Shown piece by piece: positions 1-4,886 of a DNA stretch of 5,162 nucleotides (its first letter is position 1; each line of letters begins with the position of its first letter). Under the pieces are notes generated by a model. It was not told where the DNA came from, did not search any database, and saw only the letters and a program-made list of their open reading frames with translations. The translations under genes and the position numbers were made by a program. Origin of the DNA: Acinetobacter sp. GTDB taxonomy: Bacteria > Pseudomonadota > Gammaproteobacteria > Pseudomonadales > Moraxellaceae. Location of the stretch: NCBI GenBank assembly GCA_030152275.1, contig JASLHF010000212.1:1-5162 (forward strand), read 5' to 3'.

Positions 1-43
1 GCGGATTAACAGTCCGTCGCTCTACCGACTGAGCTATGGAAGA
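1..43 (-). tRNA. tRNA-Asn (anticodon GUU), 3' part cut off by the window edge
   Basis: This is the 5' half of an asparagine tRNA read on the minus strand. It runs from the acceptor strand TCTTCCA (complement of 37-43) through the D-arm and the anticodon arm. The anticodon GTT is the complement of 8-10. The T-arm and the CCA end lie left of the window. Bases 1-37 are identical to bases 82-118 of the complete tRNA-Asn next door, but the acceptor strand differs (TCTTCCA here, TCTCCAA there). It sits 5 nt downstream of the other copy's CCA and is almost surely processed from the same transcript. Confidence 0.93.
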
Positions 44-48
44 ATAGA

Positions 49-124
49 TGGCTCTCCAACCTGGGCTCGAACCAGGGACCTGCGGATTAACAGTCCGTCG
101 CTCTACCGACTGAGCTATTGGAGA
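49..124 (-). tRNA. tRNA-Asn (anticodon GUU), complete
   Basis: This is a complete 76-nt tRNA on the minus strand. The 5' acceptor strand TCTCCAA (complement of 118-124) pairs with TTGGAGA (complement of 53-59), followed by discriminator G and an encoded CCA (complement of 49-51). The D-arm, the anticodon loop with GTT (complement of 89-91) and the T-arm with GTTCGAGCC are all present, and the anticodon assigns it to asparagine. It is the promoter-proximal member of a tandem pair. A 5-nt spacer (44-48) separates it from the second tRNA-Asn. Confidence 0.97.
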
Positions 125-128
125 ATCT

Positions 129-164
129 GATGCGCATTTTAGGGTTGAAAGGCAAAGCGGTCAA
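129..164 (-). promoter_or_regulatory. Promoter of the tandem tRNA-Asn genes
   Basis: On the minus strand a -35 box TTGACC (complement of 159-164) is followed after exactly 17 nt by a -10 box TAAAAT (complement of 136-141). The discriminator after it is GC-rich (GCGC...). Transcription should start near 129, only about 5 nt before the mature tRNA 5' end. A GC-rich discriminator is the classic mark of stringently controlled stable-RNA promoters, so growth-rate and ppGpp control is a reasonable inference. Start site not shown experimentally. Confidence 0.7.
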
Positions 165-397
165 GCGAATTCAGCATAAAATCACCTCAAATGTTTCAAT
201 AATAGTCAAAGCAAGGAAAATTTTTGAAATATTGATTAATATTTGATTTTAAAGGCGCTTTAGCCATAAAAATTATGGCTTATTATTCTTTATTTGGCCT
301 TGATTTTTTAACGTTCAGCCGCTGGTTAAATTTTAGTGTGCTGAAAGAAACAGCTTTATAACCTGCATAATAAGGTGCCGATTTAAATCATGCATAT
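165..397. other. Gene-free spacer between the tRNA-Asn promoter and the sodB terminator
   Basis: I see no credible coding sequence on either strand in this AT-rich stretch. It holds two perfect short hairpins. One is 227-233 pairing with 238-244 (AAATATT, 4-nt loop). The other is 262-269 pairing with 273-280 (AGCCATAA, 3-nt AAA loop). A looser pair, TTCAGC...GCTGAA, spans about 314-345. The 262-280 hairpin is followed on the plus strand by a broken T-rich run and could weakly stop antisense transcription, but it is not a convincing terminator. Confidence 0.5.
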
Positions 398-426
398 AAA
401 AAATCACCCATATAGGGTGATTTTTT
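398..426 (-). terminator. Rho-independent terminator of sodB (symmetrical)
   Basis: A 12-bp perfect stem is formed by 398-409 and 415-426 around the 5-nt loop ATATA. The core is TCACCC/GGGTGA and the flanks are A6 and T6, so it works as an intrinsic terminator in both directions. It lies 24 nt beyond the sodB stop codon. No plus-strand gene precedes it, so its job here is to end the sodB transcript and insulate the tRNA promoter. Confidence 0.9.
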
Positions 427-449
427 GCCTTTTAAAATAAGTGTAAAAC

Positions 450-1076
450 TTATTTTTCAACACCAGCTTCTTGGCCAGCATATTTAGCGTTTGCGTAATC
501 CCAGTTCACTAGGCTTTCTAGGAAAGTTTTGATGTAAGCAGGACGAGCGTTACGGAAGTCGATGTAGTAAGCGTGTTCCCAAACGTCAATTGTTAACACT
601 GCAACTTTACCGTGAGCAAGCGGAGTGTCAGCATTTGAAGTTTTAAGGATAGACAAGTTGCCATTCACTTCGTCAGCAACTAACCAAGCCCAGCCTGAAC
701 CGAATTGAGTTGTTGCAGCAGCAGCGAATTCTTCAGCAAATTTTTCGTAAGAACCGAAAGCTTCATCAATTTTAGCAGCCAAAGCGCCAGTTGCTTTACC
801 GCCGCCGTTTTTAGCCATACAGTTCCAGTAGAATGTGTGGTTCCAAACTTGAGCCGCGTTATTGAATACACCTGCTTTAGAAGCATCGCCAGCAGCAGCT
901 TTGATGATTTCTTCTAAAGTTTTACCTTCAAGGTCAGTGCCTTTGATTAGGTTGTTCAGGTTAACCACATAAGTGTTGTGGTGTTTGTCATGATGGTATT
1001 CTAGAGTTTCTTTGCTGATGTGCGGCGCAAGATCTTCGTAACCGTAAGGTAGTGCTGGTAAAGTAATCGTTGTCAT
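450..1076 (-). CDS. sodB: Superoxide dismutase, iron type (SodB)
   Basis: It disproportionates superoxide to oxygen and hydrogen peroxide in the cytoplasm. The product is 208 aa, close to the usual Fe-SOD length. Residues 1-90 are the helical-hairpin domain (LPALPYGYEDLAPHIS, then EYHHDKHHNTYV) and about 95-205 the alpha/beta domain. The four metal ligands are visible: H28, H80 (AAQVWNHTFYW), D164 and H168 (DVWEHAYY). Q76 in the AAQVWNH motif is the second-sphere glutamine placed as in Fe-SODs; Mn-SODs usually supply it from the C-terminal domain, so iron is favoured. There is no signal peptide. I chose ATG 1076 over an in-frame ATG at 1112 because AAGGAA (complement of 1085-1090) stands 8 nt upstream and the family begins at this point. 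It is followed by its own terminator. The NIF3 gene lies 157 bp upstream on the same strand with no clear terminator between, so some read-through is possible. Confidence 0.97.
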   Translation of the reverse strand: MTTITLPALPYGYEDLAPHISKETLEYHHDKHHNTYVVNLNNLIKGTDLEGKTLEEIIKAAAGDASKAGVFNNAAQVWNHTFYWNCMAKNGGGKATGALAAKIDEAFGSYEKFAEEFAAAATTQFGSGWAWLVADEVNGNLSILKTSNADTPLAHGKVAVLTIDVWEHAYYIDFRNARPAYIKTFLESLVNWDYANAKYAGQEAGVEK

Positions 1077-1123
1077 GTTTTCAATTCCTTGCATTTTGCT
1101 GGGTTTTGACATTAAGTGGCCTT

Positions 1124-1129
1124 ATTGTA
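1124..1129 (-). promoter_or_regulatory. Candidate -10 box for sodB
   Basis: TACAAT (complement of 1124-1129) lies 47 nt upstream of the sodB start codon, which leaves a normal leader. I find no good -35 box at 16-18 nt; the best is CGCAAT, which is weak. The same 12-mer around the box, TCTATTACAATA, recurs upstream of the protease gene, which supports a promoter role slightly. Confidence 0.35.
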
Positions 1130-1189
1130 ATAGATTCTTGGGCTAAATTGCGCATTGCTTATAAATAAGAATACAGAATAAAGCTCGAA

Positions 1190-1203
1190 TTTATACGTAT
1201 AAA
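1190..1203. repeat. Perfect 14-bp palindrome upstream of sodB, possible operator
   Basis: TTTATACGTATAAA is perfectly self-complementary across 14 bp, centred between 1196 and 1197. It is 114 bp upstream of the sodB start and 31 bp past the stop of the NIF3 gene. It contains TATAAA on both strands, so it could be a protein-binding site or simply a -10-like sequence. No regulator can be assigned; it does not resemble a Fur box by eye. Confidence 0.3.
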
Positions 1204-1233
1204 GTAAAATGCCAAAATCAGGCTTCAACTAAA

Positions 1234-1992
1234 TTAAATCGGATTGTTTAATTCGAAATAACTATACTCAATATTGAACTGTTCTGAAATAGCTTTTGCC
1301 AAGCGCTGTACGCCATAGCGTTCTGTTGCATGGTGGCCGCAAGCGTAATAATGCACATTTAATTCTTTGGCTTCATAATAAGTGCGTTCGCTGACTTCAC
1401 CTGAAATATAGGCATCACAATTTTGTTCTGCGGCTTTAGCGATAAAATCTTGCGCGCCGCCAGTACAAAAACCCACTTTTTGAATGCTGCTTTTTTCAGC
1501 AGGCAAATGAATGGCGTCAAACCCTAATCGCTCGATCAGCAGCTGTTTAAACGCTTCTGGGGGCAGTGCTTGCGGCAAATAGCCAATATTGCCAATCGGA
1601 TTGCGCTCTGCAGGATCGAGTGCTTCGAGATTTTCAAGTTCAAGTAAGTCTGCAATAGCGGCATTATTGCCTAAGCTAGGATGGCTGTCCAAAGGCAGAT
1701 GATAGCCGACCAATGAAATATCATGCTGAATCAAGCTTTTAATGCGTTTGCCGCGCATGCCGGTAATTGGGTAGGGTTCGCCTTTCCAAAAATAGCCATG
1801 ATGCACCAGCAGCAGATCTGCATCAGCGCGAATTGCTGCTTCAATAGCATCTTGTGATGCAGTCACCGCACATAAGATTTTTTTAACCTCAGATTTTCCT
1901 TCGATTTGCAGCCCGTTTGGCGCATAGTCTTTAAATTCGTGTGATTTTAAGGTTTGATCGCACCATTGAATAATGTCAGTTAATTGAGCCAT
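1234..1992 (-). CDS. NIF3/YbgI-family dinuclear metal centre protein
   Basis: The 252-aa product matches the short, single-domain bacterial form represented by E. coli YbgI (about 247 aa), without the inserted domain seen in longer homologues. Family landmarks appear in order: DYAPNGLQIEG (22-32), VTASQ (43-47), LVHHGYFWKGE (62-72), GYHLPLDSHPSLGNN (96 onward), CTGGAQDFI, ISGEVSE and the C-terminal GHHATERYG. Expected ligands of the two-metal site are H64, H65, D102, H220 and E224. Members form toroidal hexamers, and their biochemical role is still unsettled; many are labelled 'GTP cyclohydrolase 1 type 2' on weak grounds, so I do not assign a reaction. The start was set at ATG 1992, with GGCGGA about 8 nt upstream; the ATG at 2019 has no Shine-Dalgarno sequence and would add nine atypical residues. 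The gene is divergent from the protease gene, an arrangement I recall near algW/degS in other gammaproteobacteria (not checked). Confidence 0.93.
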   Translation of the reverse strand: MAQLTDIIQWCDQTLKSHEFKDYAPNGLQIEGKSEVKKILCAVTASQDAIEAAIRADADLLLVHHGYFWKGEPYPITGMRGKRIKSLIQHDISLVGYHLPLDSHPSLGNNAAIADLLELENLEALDPAERNPIGNIGYLPQALPPEAFKQLLIERLGFDAIHLPAEKSSIQKVGFCTGGAQDFIAKAAEQNCDAYISGEVSERTYYEAKELNVHYYACGHHATERYGVQRLAKAISEQFNIEYSYFELNNPI

Positions 1993-2025
1993 CTGCTTTT
2001 CCGCCAATTTAAAAATCAATTTGTC

Positions 2026-2048
2026 TGTTTAAACATAGATTTATTGTA
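2026..2048 (-). promoter_or_regulatory. Candidate -10 box and palindrome for the NIF3 gene
   Basis: On the minus strand TACAAT (complement of 2043-2048) could be the -10 box, with transcription starting near 2036 and a leader of about 44 nt. The -35 position is poor (ACAGAG). A 10-bp perfect palindrome TGTTTAAACA at 2026-2035 falls right at the predicted start site and could be an operator, though palindromes this short and AT-rich arise by chance. Confidence 0.3.
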
Positions 2049-2077
2049 ACTAAAGAATCACAAAACTCTGTATTTTT

Positions 2078-2109
2078 TTGAAGGCTGGGCTGCAAAATTC
2101 TATTACAAT
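2078..2109 (+). promoter_or_regulatory. Candidate promoter of the AlgW/DegS-like protease gene
   Basis: TACAAT at 2104-2109 lies 53 nt before the GTG start and is the best -10 candidate. TTGAAG at 2078-2083 resembles a -35 box but is 20 nt away, longer than optimal; with TATTAC at 2101-2106 as the -10 the spacing becomes 17 nt. Either reading is tentative. No recognisable sigma-E type (GGAACTT) -35 motif was seen. Confidence 0.3.
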
Positions 2110-2162
2110 ATTCGTTAAATAATTGAGTCATCAGTGAATAAAAATTTTTAGAGGATAAAACC

Positions 2163-3350
2163 GTGCGCAGGACCTTCACTTGGTTACCTTGGGTGTTGTT
2201 GATTATTGTCATTATTGGTTTTTTAGGCTGGCAGCAATTGCAGAAGCCAAAGGCGCCGATTACGCCTGATGGAATAAAATTGCCTGCCGAAAAAGTTGAA
2301 CCGTTAGTGAATACTACTCGTACAGGCGGCGTGGTGTCTTACAGCAATGCTGTGAAAGTAGCAGCTCCGGCGGTGGTGAATATTTTTACCACGCAAAAAG
2401 TCAAGCAGCTGGATCATCCTTTAATGAATGATCCAGCCTTTCGCGAATTTTTTGGCAATCAATTGCCAGACCAGCTGAAGCAGGATCCTAACGAAAATAG
2501 TTTGGGTTCAGGTGTGATTGTACGCCCAGACGGCTATATTTTAACGAATAATCATGTGGTTGCGCAGGCAGATCAAATTGTGGTGGCGCTGCATGATGGG
2601 CGCCGTGCAGAAGCGCGTGTTGTGGGCACAGATCCAGATACAGATCTTGCGGTCATTAAGATAGAGATGAACAATCTGCCAGTGCTGCCGTTTAAACTAA
2701 GCGGAAATGAAGTTGGCGATGTGGTTCTGGCCATTGGCAATCCATTTGGGGTTGGGCAAACCGTAACACAGGGAATTATCTCTGCGACAGGCCGTTCAGA
2801 CTTAGGCATTAATACCTATGAAGACTTCATTCAAACCGATGCTGCCATTAACCCGGGCAATTCGGGCGGTGCATTGATTGATGTGGCGGGCAATTTGATT
2901 GGGGTTAATACCGCAATTTTCTCTCAGTCGGGAGGTTCGTTGGGTATTGGCTTTGCTATACCAGCGCAAGTTTGTCAGCAGGTGCTGAATGCAATTTTAA
3001 AAGATGGCCGTGTGGTGCGCGGTTATTTGGGTATTAGCTTGTTGCCTGTAGAACAAGATGATGTCTTTGCGCCGAAACAGCAAGGTGTGATTGTAGCAGA
3101 TGTACAGTCTACAGGGCCTGCGGCTAAAGCAGGGATTAAGCGTGGCGATAAAATTTTAAAAGTGAATGACGAAGTCATTACTTCAGCCTCTCATTTAATT
3201 AATTATGTGGCGCTGCAGGCACCAAACAGCAAAGTGAAAATTTCACTTGAACGCGATAAGCAGCCATTAACTGTAGATGTAATCATTACAGAACGTAAAG
3301 CGCAGCAGGCACAAAACTCAGAGTCGCAGTATATTCCGCTGCCTCGTTAA
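2163..3350 (+). CDS. Membrane-anchored periplasmic serine protease, HtrA family (AlgW/DegS type)
   Basis: This is a trypsin-like protease with one PDZ domain that should act in the periplasm. In AlgW/DegS relatives it senses misfolded outer-membrane proteins and makes the first cut in an anti-sigma factor. The 395-aa product starts MRR, followed by a hydrophobic anchor at about 9-23 and no signal-peptidase site. The protease domain covers about 60-280 and the catalytic triad is complete: H131 (TNNHVV), D161 (DTDLAVIKI) and S234 (NPGNSGG). A single PDZ domain follows at about 286-375, with carboxylate-binding loop YLGI (288-291); DegP and DegQ have two. The long loop with HPLMNDPAFREFFG (85-98) resembles Pseudomonas AlgW more than E. 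coli DegS. The start is GTG, supported by GAGGA at 2151-2155, 7 nt upstream; the first in-frame ATG would delete the anchor. No anti-sigma substrate gene is in the window, so the sigma-E role is inferred from the family only. Confidence 0.93.
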   Translation: MRRTFTWLPWVLLIIVIIGFLGWQQLQKPKAPITPDGIKLPAEKVEPLVNTTRTGGVVSYSNAVKVAAPAVVNIFTTQKVKQLDHPLMNDPAFREFFGNQLPDQLKQDPNENSLGSGVIVRPDGYILTNNHVVAQADQIVVALHDGRRAEARVVGTDPDTDLAVIKIEMNNLPVLPFKLSGNEVGDVVLAIGNPFGVGQTVTQGIISATGRSDLGINTYEDFIQTDAAINPGNSGGALIDVAGNLIGVNTAIFSQSGGSLGIGFAIPAQVCQQVLNAILKDGRVVRGYLGISLLPVEQDDVFAPKQQGVIVADVQSTGPAAKAGIKRGDKILKVNDEVITSASHLINYVALQAPNSKVKISLERDKQPLTVDVIITERKAQQAQNSESQYIPLPR

Positions 3351-3396
3351 GGTATTTCCGGCCGTTACATTGGCTTTGACTGATCCTAAAACATAG

Positions 3397-3425
3397 AAAA
3401 TCCCTCCTTGTGAGGGATTTTTTTT
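3397..3425 (+). terminator. Rho-independent terminator of the protease gene
   Basis: The stem TCCCTC (3401-3406) pairs with GAGGGA (3412-3417) around the 5-nt loop CTTGT, and four flanking A-T pairs extend it. A run of eight T residues (3418-3425) follows. It lies 46 nt after the protease stop codon, ending that gene as a single-gene transcript and separating it from the small gene downstream. Confidence 0.92.
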
Positions 3426-3455
3426 AAAGCTGCAAAAAAGCTATAGATTTCTGAA

Positions 3456-3464
3456 TGATATGAT
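3456..3464 (+). promoter_or_regulatory. Extended -10 promoter of the small gene at 3505
   Basis: TGATATGAT carries a TGn extension directly before a -10 box TATGAT (3459-3464). Extended -10 promoters do not need a good -35 box, and none is evident here. Transcription would start near 3471. This sets the reading start of the gene, because the first in-frame ATG (3460) lies inside the -10 box and could not be on the transcript. Confidence 0.45.
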
Positions 3465-3504
3465 TTATGTTTTAACTTTAAACCATAAAATAATGAGTAT
3501 AAAA

Positions 3505-3765
3505 ATGAACAGCTTTATTACTGCAGATACCGCAAAAGAACTTTCACAGCATGCTAATTTAAATATAGAGCTTTATAAAAACCGTTTAGCGCAAATGATT
3601 GAGAACAATGCCAAGCAAGGCAATACAGCCGTGCTCACAGTATTGCCGAAGCATTTGCCGCTGGAAGATATCCGCAATTTGTCTGCAGAACTCACCGAAC
3701 TAGGGTATCAGGTGCGTTTTGAAGTGGATGAGTTTTTTTACAGCATGAATGTGTATTGGATCTAA
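3505..3765 (+). CDS. Small conserved-looking protein of unknown function
   Basis: I do not recognise this gene. The product from ATG 3505 is 86 aa, soluble, with no signal peptide, membrane segment or cysteine. Residues 1-37 look helical and charged (ITADTAKELSQHANLN, then LYKNRLAQMIENNAKQG). A likely beta strand (TAVLTVLP), a second helix (LEDIRNLSAELTELG) and paired strands (YQVRFEVDE and YSMNVYWI) follow. A helix, a strand, then a helix ending in GY and a last strand ending near W is a layout I associate with small uncharacterised phage and bacterial proteins, but this is pattern memory only. Three in-frame ATGs compete (3460, 3493, 3505). I prefer 3505 because a weak GAG at 3495-3497 stands 7 nt upstream and the first ATG overlaps the predicted -10 box. 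It is flanked by the protease terminator and a weak hairpin after the stop, so it is probably a single-gene unit. Confidence 0.72.
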   Translation: MNSFITADTAKELSQHANLNIELYKNRLAQMIENNAKQGNTAVLTVLPKHLPLEDIRNLSAELTELGYQVRFEVDEFFYSMNVYWI

Positions 3766-4111
3766 AGACAAAGCATCGCATGAGTGATGTATTGAAAGAG
3801 TTCTGTCTGTAGCGTGTTTAAATGATGAAGGCATCTTTTTTGCTGAAATGTAAAAATTGTTTGATACCTTTAGGGGAATATTAGGGCAATATTCAATGCC
3901 TTATCAGCTTCATTCGCCGCTCTCATCTCAATGCTGATAATGTTGTGCTGTTCTCGGTCTGAGGCAGGGCAGACACGGTGCTTTTGGGCAATTTTAACTT
4001 GCACTGCTGAGTGCAGTATTTTCATGCGCTCAGTTATGATGAACAAGGCTGTCATACCCATACTGCTATTTATTTGGTGTAAGGCTAAATGAGGAAGCGA
4101 CTTAAAGCTGT
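3766..4111. other. Intergenic stretch with small inverted repeats, no convincing gene
   Basis: No well-supported coding sequence is visible. The best minus-strand reading frame (3870-4061, 63 codons) lacks a ribosome binding site, uses rare codons near its end and has no recognisable motif. The stretch contains a weak hairpin after the small gene (3824-3841), a perfect 7-bp inverted repeat GAATATT/AATATTC at 3876-3882 and 3888-3894 with a 5-nt loop, and GCACT/AGTGC at 4001-4014, which can alternatively fold as ACTGC/GCAGT (4003-4017). These could belong to an untranslated RNA or a decayed gene; nothing decides it. Confidence 0.45.
3824..3841 (+). terminator. Weak possible terminator of the small gene
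   Basis: GATG (3824-3827) pairs with CATC (3832-3835) around loop AAGG and is followed by six T residues (3836-3841). The stem has only four base pairs, so termination would be weak. It stands 59 nt after the stop codon of the small gene, and no better terminator is seen before the divergent neighbour. Confidence 0.35.
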
Positions 4112-4146
4112 AATAAAAAAACCGCAGCTGATGCGGTTTTTTTATT
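4112..4146 (-). terminator. Rho-independent terminator of the CMD-family gene (symmetrical)
   Basis: A 15-bp perfect stem is formed by 4112-4126 and 4132-4146 with the 5-nt loop GCTGA. The core is CCGCA/TGCGG, flanked by A7 and T7. It lies 42 nt past the stop codon of the minus-strand gene. Because the flanks are symmetrical it can also stop plus-strand transcripts arriving from the small gene. Confidence 0.92.
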
Positions 4147-4188
4147 TTTTAGATTCTTCGATACTAAAATAAAATGATCGGTGAATAA

Positions 4189-4575
4189 TTATTCAGCTTT
4201 TTGGTATTCATTAATCACTTCAAGCGCGGCACGGAAGGCTTCTTGAGTTGCCGGCGCACCGCAATACGGCAGGCTGTGCAGCAAAACTTCCTGAATTTCT
4301 TCCACAGTTGCGCCATTATTTAATGCGCCGCGTACATGGCCTTTGAGTTCGGTTGGGCTTTTTTGCGCGGTTAAAAATGCGATGGTAATCAGTGAACGGT
4401 ATTTGCGCGGCAGCACGCCTTCACGCTGCCAAGTAGAACCCCAAGCATGTTCATTAATCCAGTCCTGTAAGGGCTGGGTAAATGGCACGGTATTGTCCTG
4501 CGCGCGTTTAACAAAACTTTCGCCCATGACTTCGGTACGGACTTTTAATCCATTTTCATAATCTTGCTGTGACAT
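4189..4575 (-). CDS. Carboxymuconolactone decarboxylase (CMD) family protein, PcaC-like, stand-alone
   Basis: The 128-aa product has the size and layout of the CMD/AhpD-like all-helical fold. The N-terminal stretch YENGLKVRTEVMGESFVKRA (6-25) is like that of 4-carboxymuconolactone decarboxylase PcaC. The core at about 34-119 contains WGSTWQREG (45-53), RKYRSLITIAFLTA (57-70), ELKGHVRGALNNGAT (76-90) and LPYCGAPATQEAF (102-114). H80 and E76 lie where conserved active-site residues are expected. A single cysteine, C105, is present, so the CxxC redox pair of true AhpD is missing. True pcaC genes sit in protocatechuate-catabolism clusters; here no such neighbours exist, so the substrate is unknown and I give no symbol. 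ATG 4575 has GAGGA (complement of 4586-4590) 10 nt upstream. I found no convincing promoter. A strong terminator follows, giving a single-gene unit. Confidence 0.9.
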   Translation of the reverse strand: MSQQDYENGLKVRTEVMGESFVKRAQDNTVPFTQPLQDWINEHAWGSTWQREGVLPRKYRSLITIAFLTAQKSPTELKGHVRGALNNGATVEEIQEVLLHSLPYCGAPATQEAFRAALEVINEYQKAE

Positions 4576-4734
4576 GCTGTTTTGATCCTCTGGATGTTTT
4601 TATCGTATGCGCCTAAGGGTACGCCTCTACGGCTGACATGCCATTGGCCGATGGTCTAAGCTTTTAGTATGCCAAAGCGCTATAGCAGGATTTTGGAGTG
4701 GCGGCATATTGGAAAACCTATTGGAAGAGAGGTA

Positions 4735-4783
4735 GCTTTAAATTTATGCGTATGCACGTAAGTAAGTACCTTCAAATTTAAGC
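4735..4783. repeat. Imperfect inverted repeat in the spacer upstream of the CMD-family gene
   Basis: GCTTTAAATTT (4735-4745) pairs with AAATTTAAGC (4774-4783) as ten base pairs with one bulged T at 4739, enclosing a 28-nt loop. The loop contains the short tandem TAAGTAAG. The pairing is mostly A-T, so as an RNA hairpin it is modest; it may be a binding site or a remnant. Confidence 0.4.
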
Positions 4784-4823
4784 CTATGGTCTTTTAATGG
4801 CATTGAATTTCAGCATATCGAAT

Positions 4824-4886
4824 TTAAGGTCATTCAATTGAAGAGCTGTTCATGGATGTGGATTCGATTGAATGGCTTGACCTTAA
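4824..4886. repeat. Long imperfect inverted repeat (19 paired positions)
   Basis: TTAAGGTCA (4824-4832) pairs with TGACCTTAA (4878-4886). TTCAATTGAA (4833-4842) then pairs with TTCGATTGAA (4863-4872) with a single G-U pair. A 5-nt bulge (4873-4877) interrupts the right arm and the loop is 20 nt. The two inner blocks are also a direct repeat spaced by 30 bp, and the first is itself a perfect 10-bp palindrome. It could be structured RNA or paired operators. Confidence 0.55.

Noticed and set aside
680..917. Two overlapping open frames inside sodB, one on each strand
   Set aside because: Both lie wholly within sodB in other frames and show biased composition expected of shadows; no motifs.
1077..1112. 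Upstream in-frame ATG giving SodB twelve extra N-terminal residues
   Set aside because: The extra residues are not seen in the family, and the ATG at 1076 has a good AAGGAA ribosome binding site 8 nt upstream that lies inside the proposed extension.
2009..2212. 67-codon minus-strand frame across the divergent control region
   Set aside because: It overlaps both the NIF3 start and the protease start, and has no ribosome binding site or protein-like pattern.
2573..2809. 78-codon minus-strand frame inside the protease gene
   Set aside because: Antisense shadow of the conserved protease domain, rich in S, T, R and P as such shadows typically are.
3460..3504. ATGs at 3460 and 3493 as starts of the small gene
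   Set aside because: The first lies within the predicted -10 box, neither has a ribosome binding site, and the predicted helix begins after 3505.
3870..4061. 63-codon minus-strand frame in the intergenic stretch
   Set aside because: No Shine-Dalgarno sequence at any ATG, rare CTA and ATA codons near the end, no fold or motif seen. It might be a decayed gene but cannot be supported.
4343..4561. 72-codon plus-strand frame inside the CMD-family gene
   Set aside because: Fully antisense to a well-supported gene, with no ribosome binding site or family resemblance.
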